Below are positions 8,587 to 16,634 of a stretch of 29,851 nucleotides of DNA, one piece after another. Position 1 is the first letter of the stretch, and each line of letters opens with the position of its first letter. The stretch lies in assembly GCA_903879995.1 (NCBI GenBank), contig CAIRNW010000144.1:1-29851 (forward strand), written 5' to 3'. This DNA is from an uncultured Bacteroidota bacterium (GTDB lineage: Bacteria > Bacteroidota > Bacteroidia > Chitinophagales > Chitinophagaceae). The notes under the pieces were generated by a model. That model was not told where the DNA came from, searched no databases, and worked only from the letters and a program-made list of their open reading frames with translations. The position numbers and the translations under genes are program-made.

Positions 8587-9900
8587 TTACTTTTTCCTGA
8601 AAAACAGACGAATGGGTACACCCGTGAAATTGAAATTTTCACGCAATTGATTTTCCAAATAGTTTTTATATGGAGTTTTAATATCATCTGGGAAATTGCA
8701 GAAAAATGCAAAACTTGGAACAACGGTGGGCAATTGAGTAATAAACTTGATTTTAATAGGATGTCCGCGCACAACAGGAGGATGGTATGCCTCAATTGCT
8801 TTCAGCATTTTTTCATTTAACTGAGCAGTAGTTATTTTCTGTTGTCTGCTGGCAAACACTTGGAGTGCCGCCTCCATCGCTTTATGTATCCTAATTTTTT
8901 CTAGAGCAGAAACAAATAAGATCGGCACATCATTAAATGGAGCTAATCGTTTCCTCAATTCCTTTTCAGTTTGAACAGCCGTATTAGTTTCCTTGGAAAT
9001 CAGATCCCACTTATTGACCAGTACTACGATTCCCTTCCCTTTTTTTACAGCCAAGCTATAAATATTCAAATCCTGGGCCGTTATTCCCTTTTCCGCATCT
9101 AGAAGAAGCAAACATACATCGGCTTCATCCATCGCTTTTATAGCGCGGATCACTGAATAAAATTCAAGATCTTCATGCACTTTAGCCTTACGGCGAATAC
9201 CGGCCGTATCAATTAATATAAATTCCTTCTGAAATAAATTATAGTGCGTATGAATTGTGTCACGCGTGGTACCTGCCACATTGCTGACAATAGTGCGTTC
9301 TTGACCGATTAGTGCATTTAACAAAGAGGACTTCCCTGTGTTCGGCTGACCAATGATCGCGATTTTGGGAAGGGCATTAACTTCAGCTTGATCAGCAGTA
9401 AGTTCAGCAGGCATCAATTCCGTAATAGCGTCCAGTAGCTCTCCTGTACCACTTCCACTAGCTGCCGCAATAAAAAAAACTGGTTCCAGCCCCAAAGAAT
9501 AAAACTCAGAAGCTTCCAGCAACCGTTCGTTATTATCTACTTTATTCACAACCACAAAAACGGGCTTTGTACTTTTCCGAAGTAACTCGACCATAGCGTC
9601 ATCAAGATCAGTTCGACCCGTTGCTGCATCTACCATAAACAAAATCACATTAGCTTCTTGAAGCGCTACTAAAACTTGCTTGGCTATTTCTCGTTCAAAT
9701 ACATCTTCACTACCGTGAACAAATCCTCCCGTGTCAATTACATTGAAATTTTTACCATTCCAATCGGCAACTCCATACTGGCGGTCTCTCGTAACACCGG
9801 AAATATCATCTACGATTGCTTTGCGCTGTTCCAACAAACGATTAAAAAGGGTGCTTTTCCCTACATTCGGTCTTCCAACTATGGCAACTGTAAATGACAT
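8587..9900 (-). CDS. der: Ribosome biogenesis GTPase Der (EngA)
   Basis: A 437-residue GTPase needed for assembly of the 50S ribosomal subunit. Two G domains stand in tandem. The first has GRPNVGKS (9-16), DTGG (56-59) and NKVD (119-122). The second has GQPNTGKS (184-191), DTAG (231-234) and NKWD. A C-terminal KH-like domain follows, containing the pattern ring VVRGHPIKIKFITQ near residue 370. Length is normal. It starts one base after the stop codon of era, so the two GTPases are one operon. The first-domain G5 motif reads IAAAS, slightly weaker than the usual SA, but this is within family variation. Confidence 0.97.
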   Translation of the reverse strand: MSFTVAIVGRPNVGKSTLFNRLLEQRKAIVDDISGVTRDRQYGVADWNGKNFNVIDTGGFVHGSEDVFEREIAKQVLVALQEANVILFMVDAATGRTDLDDAMVELLRKSTKPVFVVVNKVDNNERLLEASEFYSLGLEPVFFIAAASGSGTGELLDAITELMPAELTADQAEVNALPKIAIIGQPNTGKSSLLNALIGQERTIVSNVAGTTRDTIHTHYNLFQKEFILIDTAGIRRKAKVHEDLEFYSVIRAIKAMDEADVCLLLLDAEKGITAQDLNIYSLAVKKGKGIVVLVNKWDLISKETNTAVQTEKELRKRLAPFNDVPILFVSALEKIRIHKAMEAALQVFASRQQKITTAQLNEKMLKAIEAYHPPVVRGHPIKIKFITQLPTVVPSFAFFCNFPDDIKTPYKNYLENQLRENFNFTGVPIRLFFRKK

Positions 9901-9901
9901 A

Positions 9902-10768
9902 TTAATATCCGTATTCGTTCAAAAATAATTCATTGTCTCGCCACCGGGGCCTTACTTTAACAAAGAGTTCTAAATAAACTTTTTGCTGCAAAAATGTCTC
10001 AATATCTACTCGCGCCTCCGATCCAATTTTCTTTATGGTCGCTCCCTTTTGTCCTAATAAAATCCCTTTTTGAGTTTCACGATTCACAATGATATCTGCA
10101 AGAATTCGAATCAATCCGGGTTTTTCCTTGAATTCTCTTACCATCACAGCGCTGTGGTAAGGGATCTCCTCATCCATGTGATCATATATTTTACCGCGGA
10201 TGATTTCGCCAACAAAAAAACGTGTTTGTAAATCACTAATCTGATCGGTATCAAAAAAAGGATCACCTTCGGGGAGGAAAGGCAGAATTTCTTTAAAAAT
10301 TGATTGGGCTACCTGGTCTTTTTTTGCAGAAATAGCTATCACCTTTTTACAATATGGTTTTTCGGAAAAGTAAGAGAGCCCCTCTTTGACCTTTTCAGCG
10401 GTTACTACATCTTTTTTATTGAGTACAACCAAAGCAGGAACTTTCAAATGGAGCGAGCTAAAAAGCTGATCACAACGCTGCCAATCATCTTTTAGATCTA
10501 CCAACAAAATAGCAAGATCACCATCTTCCAGTGCCCCTCGCACCGAAGCCATCATTCGTTCATGTAGCTTGTATTTGGGCTCAATGATTCCAGGCGTATC
10601 TGAAAAAACCACTTGATAATCGGAAGTACTTGCAATTCCTTTGATGCGGTGTCTGGTTGTTTGAACCTTTGGCGAGACAATAGCGAGCTTTTCTCCGATC
10701 AATGCATTGAGGAGTGTGCTTTTACCTGCATTAGGATAACCGAGTATGTTTACAAATCCAACTCGCAT
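9902..10768 (-). CDS. era: GTPase Era
   Basis: A 288-residue GTPase that binds the 3' end of 16S rRNA and helps mature the 30S subunit. The motifs are GYPNAGKS (10-17; Ala in place of the more usual Val), TTRHR in switch I, DTPG (57-60), NKKD and SAKK. The C-terminal KH domain has ILLGQKGATIKKIG. I place the start at the ATG at 10768, because the upstream in-frame codon at 10783 is TTG and lies at the foot of the tRNA terminator. The gene is the first of the era-der operon. No separate promoter is evident, so it may depend on readthrough past that terminator. Confidence 0.95.
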   Translation of the reverse strand: MRVGFVNILGYPNAGKSTLLNALIGEKLAIVSPKVQTTRHRIKGIASTSDYQVVFSDTPGIIEPKYKLHERMMASVRGALEDGDLAILLVDLKDDWQRCDQLFSSLHLKVPALVVLNKKDVVTAEKVKEGLSYFSEKPYCKKVIAISAKKDQVAQSIFKEILPFLPEGDPFFDTDQISDLQTRFFVGEIIRGKIYDHMDEEIPYHSAVMVREFKEKPGLIRILADIIVNRETQKGILLGQKGATIKKIGSEARVDIETFLQQKVYLELFVKVRPRWRDNELFLNEYGY

Positions 10769-10784
10769 GATATGGTTTTCCAAC

Positions 10785-10809
10785 TAAAAAGTCCGCCAGG
10801 GGCGGACTC
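10785..10809 (-). terminator. Rho-independent terminator after the initiator tRNA
   Basis: On the minus strand AGTCCGCC, a three-base loop, and GGCGGACT form a perfect stem (10790-10808) followed by TTTTT. It lies between the tRNA and era, only about 20 bases before the era ATG. Confidence 0.9.
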
Positions 10810-10810
10810 T

Positions 10811-10885
<75 letters not shown>

Positions 10886-10895
10886 ATCTGGGTTG

Positions 10896-10927
10896 CAAAT
10901 ATAGTTTTTTTAAGGCCACGCTCCAAA
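10896..10927 (-). promoter_or_regulatory. Promoter of tRNA-fMet
   Basis: On the minus strand TTTG (10924-10927) is followed after 20 bases by TATATTTG (10896-10903), matching the Bacteroidota consensus. It is 10 bases before the tRNA 5' end and diverges from the riboswitch promoter. Confidence 0.75.
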
Positions 10928-10953
10928 CAAAGTCCATAATCAGTTGTTTTATA

Positions 10954-10961
10954 TAATTTTG
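10954..10961 (+). promoter_or_regulatory. Candidate -7 element of the TPP riboswitch transcript
   Basis: TAATTTTG matches TAnnTTTG. No clear -33 TTTG is seen at 19-20 bases. The transcript would start near 10968, at a small hairpin (CAACTTCTT paired with AAGAGTTG, 10969-10990), just before the riboswitch. Confidence 0.5.
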
Positions 10962-10995
10962 TGTAGCACAACTTCTTTAAATAAGAGTTGTTCCA

Positions 10996-11084
10996 AGTTT
11001 TCGGGGTGTTTCTGATTAACAATCAGAATCTGAGATTAAACCCGTTGAACCTGGTCAGGGTAATGCCTGCGAAGGGAAGAAACT
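10996..11084 (+). ncRNA. TPP (thiamine pyrophosphate) riboswitch
   Basis: The THI-element consensus is present in order: TCGGGGTG (11001-11008), a hairpin TTCTGATT/AATCAGAA, CTGAGATTAAACCCGTTGAACCTG (written here only as the blocks CTGAGA and ACCCGTTGAACCTG, 11030-11053), then TAATGCCTGCGAAGGGAA (11061-11078). P1 pairs AGTTT (10996-11000) with AAACT (11080-11084). The downstream TTCCCT (11107-11112) could pair with AGGGAA of the aptamer's 3' part (11073-11078). No T-rich terminator follows, so control may act on translation. This is established for the class; the mechanism here is inference. It controls the TonB-dependent receptor at 11140. Confidence 0.96.
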
Positions 11085-11139
11085 ACTGAATTTCCTCAAC
11101 GCTGCATTCCCTCTACATTTTAAATTGAAAAACAAAAAA

Positions 11140-13314
11140 ATGAAGAGGATACTTATTGCATGCTGTGTATTGATCAAACAAGTTTCTTTTGGACAGGATA
11201 CTTTAAGAAACGAGAACCCAAACGTTGACAGTTTCTACATCCTAGCTCCGGTTTCAGTTCGCGCAGTAAGAGCTGGAGAAAAAACCCCCTTCACAAAAAC
11301 CAACCTTTCAAAAAAGGAAATTCAATTTGCCAACCAGGGGGTCGACTTGCCCTTTATTCTTAATAATACTCCATCGATTGTGGTCAACTCCGATGCTGGA
11401 AATGGAATTGGCTATACGGGTATGCGTATCAGAGGCACAGACGCAACTCGAATCAATATCACGCTGAATGGGATTCCATTTAATGATGCAGAAAGTCAGG
11501 GTACTTTTTTTGTGAATTTACCCGACTTCAGCTCCTCTGCCAGCAGCATCCAAATCCAACGGGGCGTGGGTACGTCGTCCAATGGTACAGGAGCCTTTGG
11601 AGCCAGCGTAAATATCAGTACCACTGAAACAGAAAAGGAAAAATATATAGCCCTTAATAATAGTATCGGGTCCTTTGGAAGTCGTAAACACACTTTACAA
11701 TTTGGAACGGGGCAAAAGAAAGGATTTTACTTTACTGGTAGACTATCCTCCATTGCCAGTGATGGATACATCGATCGAGCCAACAGTAATCTTCGGTCCT
11801 TTTATATTGGAACAGGCTATAGTAAAGACAGTAATTCAGCTTTACGACTATATATTTTTTCAGGAAAAGAAAAAACTTATCAAGCATGGTATGGCATAAA
11901 GGAAGCCGATCTACTTGCAGGAAACCGCAGGATCAATTATGCGGGTACCGAACAACCCGGCTCACCTTATAAAAATGAAACTGATAATTATCTTCAAACG
12001 CATTATCAATCATTTTGGGAAAAAAAATTCAAGAAGAATCTCAGGCTTAGCACCGCATTTTTTTTAACAAGAGGAAAAGGATACTATGAACAATACAAAG
12101 CAAATGAACGATTTAGCAAGTACGGGTTAATACCACCTCTACAAAACGGAGTAGCAATTGAAAAGTCAGATTTTATCCGTCAATTGTGGTTGGACAATTT
12201 CTTTTATGGAAACAATAACACATTACAATTCCAATTAAAAAATACCGAGTGGACTGTGGGTACTTCATTATCCCGCTATCAGGGAGACCACTACGGCAAA
12301 GTAATATGGTCTTCGATTTCCGCTATAAAAAATCCACATAGCTGGTACAACAACAGGGCTACTAAGTCAGAAGGAATGCTCTATGTAAAACAACTAACCC
12401 AATTAGGAAACGCTATTTACCTTTTTTATGATTTGCAAATCCGACAGGTTCATTATCAAATCAACGGATTTAGAAATAATCCCCTACTTTTTGTAGATAA
12501 TAATTACACTTTCTTTAATCCAAAAGTGGGAATCACTTACAGTAAAAAAACTTGGCGCGCCTACGCATCTTTTAGTCGTGGTGCGAAGGAACCTAACCGT
12601 GACGACTTTGAGGCAGGCACTATTGAACAGCCACGGGCTGAACTATTAAATGATCTGGAGTTGGGACTGGAAAGAAAAACAAAAAAGCTTACTACTACCC
12701 TGACTTTGTATCACATGAATTACAAAAATCAACTCATTTTAACTGGTAAGATCAACGATGTTGGAGCCTACACACGTACCAACGTGCCTACAAGCCGAAG
12801 GATTGGATTAGAAATGGAGGCTTCCCTTTTGGTAAACAAATGGTTTAGCACGGGTGGTAATGTATCATTTAGCCGTAATACAGTTGAGGGACTAGAGGAA
12901 TATATTGACGACTACGATAATGGCGGGCAACTAAGAAGATTTTACAATCAATCTACGCTTGCCTTTTCACCTGCCACCCTACTCAATCACTATATCAGAA
13001 TTAATCCGACAAAAAAAATTGAAGCATCCATCTTTAGCCGGTATGTAAGCAGACAGTTTTTGGATAATACGGCTAACTTTAACAGATCATTAGACCCATT
13101 TTTTGTTCAAGATCTTCGTATCAGTTATTCCATCCCTGTAAAAGGACTGAGTCAGGTTTTAGTAATAGCACAGCTCAATAATTTGACCAATACAAAATAT
13201 GAGCCAAATGGATATACTTTCAGTTATATATACGGAGGGACGATTACTACAGAAAATTACTTTTTCCCAATGGCAGGAACAAACTACATGCTTACCATCA
13301 ATTTAAAAAGATAA
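11140..13314 (+). CDS. TonB-dependent outer-membrane receptor, probably for thiamine or a precursor
   Basis: A 724-residue receptor. It has a short signal peptide (about 1-18, ending VSFG), then a plug domain (about 60-165, with MRIRGTDATRINITLNGIPFND and FVNLPDFSSSASSIQIQRGVG). The rest is a 22-strand type barrel ending MAGTNYMLTINLKR. There is no N-terminal carboxypeptidase-regulatory-like domain, so it is a simple transporter rather than a SusC type. The start is the ATG at 11140; the TTG 15 bases upstream is less likely. The TPP riboswitch in its leader is the main evidence for substrate: such THI-regulated receptors are described in Bacteroidota as thiamine uptake candidates. No inner-membrane thiamine carrier lies beside it. 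It converges on the PASTA gene with a gap of seven bases. Confidence 0.92.
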   Translation: MKRILIACCVLIKQVSFGQDTLRNENPNVDSFYILAPVSVRAVRAGEKTPFTKTNLSKKEIQFANQGVDLPFILNNTPSIVVNSDAGNGIGYTGMRIRGTDATRINITLNGIPFNDAESQGTFFVNLPDFSSSASSIQIQRGVGTSSNGTGAFGASVNISTTETEKEKYIALNNSIGSFGSRKHTLQFGTGQKKGFYFTGRLSSIASDGYIDRANSNLRSFYIGTGYSKDSNSALRLYIFSGKEKTYQAWYGIKEADLLAGNRRINYAGTEQPGSPYKNETDNYLQTHYQSFWEKKFKKNLRLSTAFFLTRGKGYYEQYKANERFSKYGLIPPLQNGVAIEKSDFIRQLWLDNFFYGNNNTLQFQLKNTEWTVGTSLSRYQGDHYGKVIWSSISAIKNPHSWYNNRATKSEGMLYVKQLTQLGNAIYLFYDLQIRQVHYQINGFRNNPLLFVDNNYTFFNPKVGITYSKKTWRAYASFSRGAKEPNRDDFEAGTIEQPRAELLNDLELGLERKTKKLTTTLTLYHMNYKNQLILTGKINDVGAYTRTNVPTSRRIGLEMEASLLVNKWFSTGGNVSFSRNTVEGLEEYIDDYDNGGQLRRFYNQSTLAFSPATLLNHYIRINPTKKIEASIFSRYVSRQFLDNTANFNRSLDPFFVQDLRISYSIPVKGLSQVLVIAQLNNLTNTKYEPNGYTFSYIYGGTITTENYFFPMAGTNYMLTINLKR

Positions 13315-13321
13315 ATAAAGA

Positions 13322-14113
13322 CTATCGTAACGTATCAACGCGTGGACGAACGGCTTGCAACCAAATATCTATCAACTGCCCAGGTCGAATAGTCTGCACT
13401 ACATTATCCTCACTTAGCCGCTCAGGACTTTGTTTATAAATCCAAGCAGTAGCTGTATCCTGAACCCCCGACTCTAAAACAATAGCGCCAAAAGATAGAC
13501 CGTTGCTATCCAATAATGCTTTTGCATCGAGGTAATTCATGCCAACTAGACCAGGTACTGGAATTGGCTGATCCCCCACACCATCTCCCAATACCAGCGT
13601 AATGCTACTTCCTTTTTTTATTTTGGTTCCAGCAGCAATTAACTGACCATTCATACGCTGCTCTAAAACAGCATTCCTTGCAAAATCAGGTCGAAATAAA
13701 GTATCGCCAACTTTTAAATCCATGGTTTTAAGCACCACCTCTGCATTTCTAAAACTGTACCCAATTAAATTAGGCATCTCCACCAATGGCGGTTCCACAC
13801 TTCTGATAATTAAAAAAATAGTCCGATTAGCTTTTACAACCTCATCCGCATCAGGAAACTGTTTTACTACTTGTAGGGGAGAAATTGAATCTATATAGAT
13901 AGAGTCCTGCACTTCCCATTCAAATCCAGTGCTATCAAGAATTCTCTTTACTTCCTCAAGGCTTTTACCTGTAAGTGCGGGAACCGAAGCTGCTTTTCCG
14001 TGATCGGTCAACCATCCTAAGGAGAGCAAAAAAAGTCCGAACAAAAGGATAGCTACTACAATACCAGCTATCAAATTTACCCCGAGCGATTTTTTTGTAA
14101 TAAACTCAAACAT
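13322..14113 (-). CDS. PASTA domain membrane protein
   Basis: A 263-residue protein. A short cytoplasmic N-terminus and one membrane helix (about 14-36) are followed by three PASTA repeats outside the membrane: about 42-108 (VPALTGKSLEEVKRIL), 112-177 (MPNLIGYSFRNAEVVL) and 185-256 (VPGLVGMNYLDAKALL). PASTA repeats bind muropeptides or act as spacers in cell-wall proteins. No kinase or transpeptidase domain is attached, so this is the stand-alone form. It lies nine bases after the D-Ala-D-Ala ligase gene, which supports a cell-wall role. The protein ends shortly after the third repeat. Confidence 0.9.
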   Translation of the reverse strand: MFEFITKKSLGVNLIAGIVVAILLFGLFLLSLGWLTDHGKAASVPALTGKSLEEVKRILDSTGFEWEVQDSIYIDSISPLQVVKQFPDADEVVKANRTIFLIIRSVEPPLVEMPNLIGYSFRNAEVVLKTMDLKVGDTLFRPDFARNAVLEQRMNGQLIAAGTKIKKGSSITLVLGDGVGDQPIPVPGLVGMNYLDAKALLDSNGLSFGAIVLESGVQDTATAWIYKQSPERLSEDNVVQTIRPGQLIDIWLQAVRPRVDTLR

Positions 14114-14122
14114 GATTGTCTG

Positions 14123-15127
14123 CTAACCCTTTTGATTTGTTAAGCAATCCTGTATCAACTGATCATAAAATGTAGTCAGCGTCCATCCCATAGACTGCAC
14201 TTGTTGTGGAATAATACTCGCCTCACTTTGTCCCGGGATGGAGTTCAATTCTAACATGTAGGGCCGCTGCTCCTTTTCGTTATAAATAAAATCGATACGT
14301 ACTACTCCACTACATTGAAATGTTTGATAAACCAACTTAGCCATTGCAGTCAAATTATCTGCCCAGGTGGTAGAGATGTTTGCAGGAGTAGTTTCAGTAG
14401 ATTTCCCCTGGTACTTTGCCTCAAAATCAAAAAAGGGCATATCGTCATTTACGCTTACTTCTGTAATCGGCAATACGTTTATTTTTCCATTTGCCTTAAA
14501 AACACCGACAGTGAACTCACGGCCCTGGATCATTTCCTCTATCAAAACCTGTGCATCTTCCTTAAATGCCTTGACTACGGCTTTTTGAAGCATCTCCCCA
14601 GGCTGGTCAACTTTGGACATGCCTATGCTGGAGCCCCCATTATTTGGTTTTACAAACACAGGAAACTGAAGTGCCGCTGCTTTATTTTCCCAACCAGTTT
14701 CCTCTCCACGAATTAGCAAGATTGACTTTGCAACTGGAATACCCGCTGCCCCAGCTACTGCAGTAGCTACTCTTTTATTGAACGTAACAGCTGAGGTTAA
14801 CGCATTACAACTTGTATAGGGTATCCCCAACATGTCAAAGTAGCCTTGCAATTTTCCATCCTCGCCTGGAGTACCATGCAATGCAATGAAAACGGCATCA
14901 AAAACAAGTCTTGAAGAGGGAAGTGCAACACTAAAATCATTCTTATCGATTGGCCAACGCTCCCCTGTTTGGTCCTGGTAATACCAGCCATCCATGGTGA
15001 TATCAATCCAGTGAGTATGATACTTGGCAGGATCAAGCTGCTGTTGAATGGTACGTGCAGTGCGATAGGATATAACTGATTCACCTGAGTACCCCCCTGT
15101 TACCAACGCAATGTGGATGGGCAACAT
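14123..15127 (-). CDS. ddl: D-alanine--D-alanine ligase
   Basis: This 334-residue cytoplasmic ATP-grasp enzyme joins two D-alanines for peptidoglycan precursors. Visible motifs are the N-terminal GGYSGESVIS, HGTPGEDGKLQGYFDMLGIPYTS in the substrate region, KPNNGGSSIGMSKV in the ATP-grasp fold, and the metal/substrate end RIDFIYN and ELNSIPGQSEASIIPQQ. The last matches the Ser-Gly-type loop typical of D-Ala-D-Ala (vancomycin-susceptible) ligases. Length fits DdlB-type enzymes. It follows the ferredoxin gene by eight bases and precedes the PASTA gene by nine, so it sits in a three-gene operon. Confidence 0.96.
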   Translation of the reverse strand: MLPIHIALVTGGYSGESVISYRTARTIQQQLDPAKYHTHWIDITMDGWYYQDQTGERWPIDKNDFSVALPSSRLVFDAVFIALHGTPGEDGKLQGYFDMLGIPYTSCNALTSAVTFNKRVATAVAGAAGIPVAKSILLIRGEETGWENKAAALQFPVFVKPNNGGSSIGMSKVDQPGEMLQKAVVKAFKEDAQVLIEEMIQGREFTVGVFKANGKINVLPITEVSVNDDMPFFDFEAKYQGKSTETTPANISTTWADNLTAMAKLVYQTFQCSGVVRIDFIYNEKEQRPYMLELNSIPGQSEASIIPQQVQSMGWTLTTFYDQLIQDCLTNQKG

Positions 15128-15135
15128 GTTGCTGA

Positions 15136-15483
15136 TTAGATATGAAGTTTATCTTTTTTATTAAGCAGCTCCTCCACTGTTTCACGATAGAGCTCATCAG
15201 GAACACAGCAATCTACCGGACAAACAGCCGCACATTGTGGCTCCTCGTGGAATCCCTGACATTCGGTGCATTTGTTGGGTGAAATGTAATAGGTTTCAGT
15301 GGCAATGGGTGCGTTCTTTTGGCTGGCATCAACCTGGGTTCCATCCATGAGGGTGAAACCACCTTTCACTGTGGTACCGTCCGCAATAGCCCATTCTACT
15401 CCGCCTTCATAAATGGCATTGTTGGGACATTCTGGTTCACAAGCACCGCAATTGATACATTCTTCAGTAATCTTTATTGCCAT
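15136..15483 (-). CDS. Ferredoxin with two [4Fe-4S] clusters
   Basis: A 115-residue electron carrier. The first cluster motif is C9-x2-C12-x2-C15-x3-C19-P. The second is CTEC, eight residues, then CAAVCP, the longer spacing of Alvinella/Chromatium-type 2[4Fe-4S] ferredoxins. A 20-residue segment rich in Gly, Thr and Asp separates the two halves, and the C-terminal tail is charged. It heads an operon with ddl and the PASTA gene. It is divergent from the acyl-CoA reductase with only 55 bases between start codons. I recall this pairing with the reductase as common in Bacteroidota. Its redox partner is not shown by the sequence. Confidence 0.93.
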   Translation of the reverse strand: MAIKITEECINCGACEPECPNNAIYEGGVEWAIADGTTVKGGFTLMDGTQVDASQKNAPIATETYYISPNKCTECQGFHEEPQCAAVCPVDCCVPDELYRETVEELLNKKDKLHI

Positions 15484-15505
15484 AAAATAGTAATTAGTTG
15501 TGGAG

Positions 15506-15513
15506 TAATTTTG
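15506..15513 (+). promoter_or_regulatory. Candidate -7 element of the acyl-CoA reductase gene
   Basis: TAATTTTG matches TAnnTTTG and lies 25 bases before the ATG at 15539. No good -33 TTTG is seen. It sits beside the oppositely directed -7 element of the ferredoxin operon. Confidence 0.5.
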
Positions 15514-15520
15514 TACCCTA

Positions 15521-15551
15521 CAAATTTAACGGACCAGCATGAATTTACAAG
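15521..15551 (-). promoter_or_regulatory. Candidate promoter of the ferredoxin-ddl-PASTA operon
   Basis: On the minus strand CTTG (15548-15551) is 19 bases before TAAATTTG (15521-15528), one mismatch from consensus. Its start point would lie near 15514, so the two divergent promoters overlap and could interfere with each other. Confidence 0.55.
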
Positions 15552-16561
15552 ACCGAATTTCTCTACTTGCCCGACTTGGCGATTATATGAAAAGTCAAGA
15601 GCCGAGCTGGCTGGCCGCACAAGAGAGGGCTTCGCATGAAAATGGATGGTTCATCCCTTCATTTGTAAGCACAGCCACTCATTCAATTGCCTGTAACTGG
15701 CTAAACGAACAGGCACTGAACGCTTGGGTAAATGAGGAAAAGATTCCAGTTAAACAAAACAAGCCCTATAAAGTGGGGCTTGTGATGGCCGGAAATATCC
15801 CCATGGTAGGGTTCCATGATTGGCTTTGCGTTTTTGTTTCAGGACACCATGCCCAGCTAAAACTTTCATCCAAAGACAGTGTCTTATTTTCTCATTTACT
15901 AAGCAAATTGATAGAATGGTCTCCATCAATTGCCACTTTTAACCAATTGACAGACCGACTTACTGGCTGTGACGCTTTTCTAGCTACGGGCAGCACCAAC
16001 TCATCTCGTTATTTCAACTACTATTTTGGCAAATACCCCCATATTATTCGAAAAAACAAAACCTCTGTGGCTGTCTTACAAGGGAATGAAACCCCGGAAG
16101 AACTGGAAAGGCTGGCCAGCGATGTGCATCTTTATTTTGGACTGGGCTGCAGGAATGTGACAAAACTATTTCTGCCCTTGGACTACAACTTCATCCCCTT
16201 ACTGGAGGCCTTTAAGAAGTTCAACTGGCTTTCAGACTTTCACAAATACAAAAACAATTACGACTATAATTTAGCGTTGTACATCTTGAACAAACAGTAT
16301 TACATGACAAACGGTACTATCTTGATGATAGAGGAAAAAAATTGTTTTGCTCCAGTAAGTCAAATTAACTATGAATTTGTCGAAAATTTTGCAATTCTAG
16401 CTGACCAACTTTCAACGCACCCCGATATCCAAGCAATTATTGGTAAAAATTTTTTACCCTTTGGAAGTAGCCAGCACCCTTCTCTTACAGACTATGCAGA
16501 TGGGGTAAACACGTTAGACTTTTTGAACAAAAAAATGTTAAACTGGCACGCCTCCCCGTAG
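15539..16561 (+). CDS. Acyl-CoA reductase, LuxC family
   Basis: A 340-residue member of the LuxC group, related to aldehyde dehydrogenases, that reduces acyl-CoA (or acyl-protein) to fatty aldehyde with NADPH. Cys204 in YFGLGCRNVTKLFLP is at the place of the catalytic cysteine. Upstream are the nucleotide-region patterns VGLVMAGNIPMVGFHDW (79-95) and FLATGSTNSSRYF (147-159). The protein is shorter than bioluminescence LuxC (about 480 residues), as usual for the Bacteroidota form. No luciferase, LuxD or LuxE gene is in the window, so light production is not implied. It is divergent from a ferredoxin gene. The physiological product is unknown. Confidence 0.85.
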   Translation: MNLQDRISLLARLGDYMKSQEPSWLAAQERASHENGWFIPSFVSTATHSIACNWLNEQALNAWVNEEKIPVKQNKPYKVGLVMAGNIPMVGFHDWLCVFVSGHHAQLKLSSKDSVLFSHLLSKLIEWSPSIATFNQLTDRLTGCDAFLATGSTNSSRYFNYYFGKYPHIIRKNKTSVAVLQGNETPEELERLASDVHLYFGLGCRNVTKLFLPLDYNFIPLLEAFKKFNWLSDFHKYKNNYDYNLALYILNKQYYMTNGTILMIEEKNCFAPVSQINYEFVENFAILADQLSTHPDIQAIIGKNFLPFGSSQHPSLTDYADGVNTLDFLNKKMLNWHASP

Positions 16562-16634
16562 GACCAACTGACAGTTTGTTATTTTGCAAGACAGGCATAA
16601 AATTTGTTCACGTAATAAAAATCTTTTTCAACTT

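Noticed and set aside
15539..16561. Bioluminescence operon, suggested by the LuxC-like gene
   Set aside because: No luxA, luxB, luxD or luxE is present, and the protein is of the short non-luminous form.
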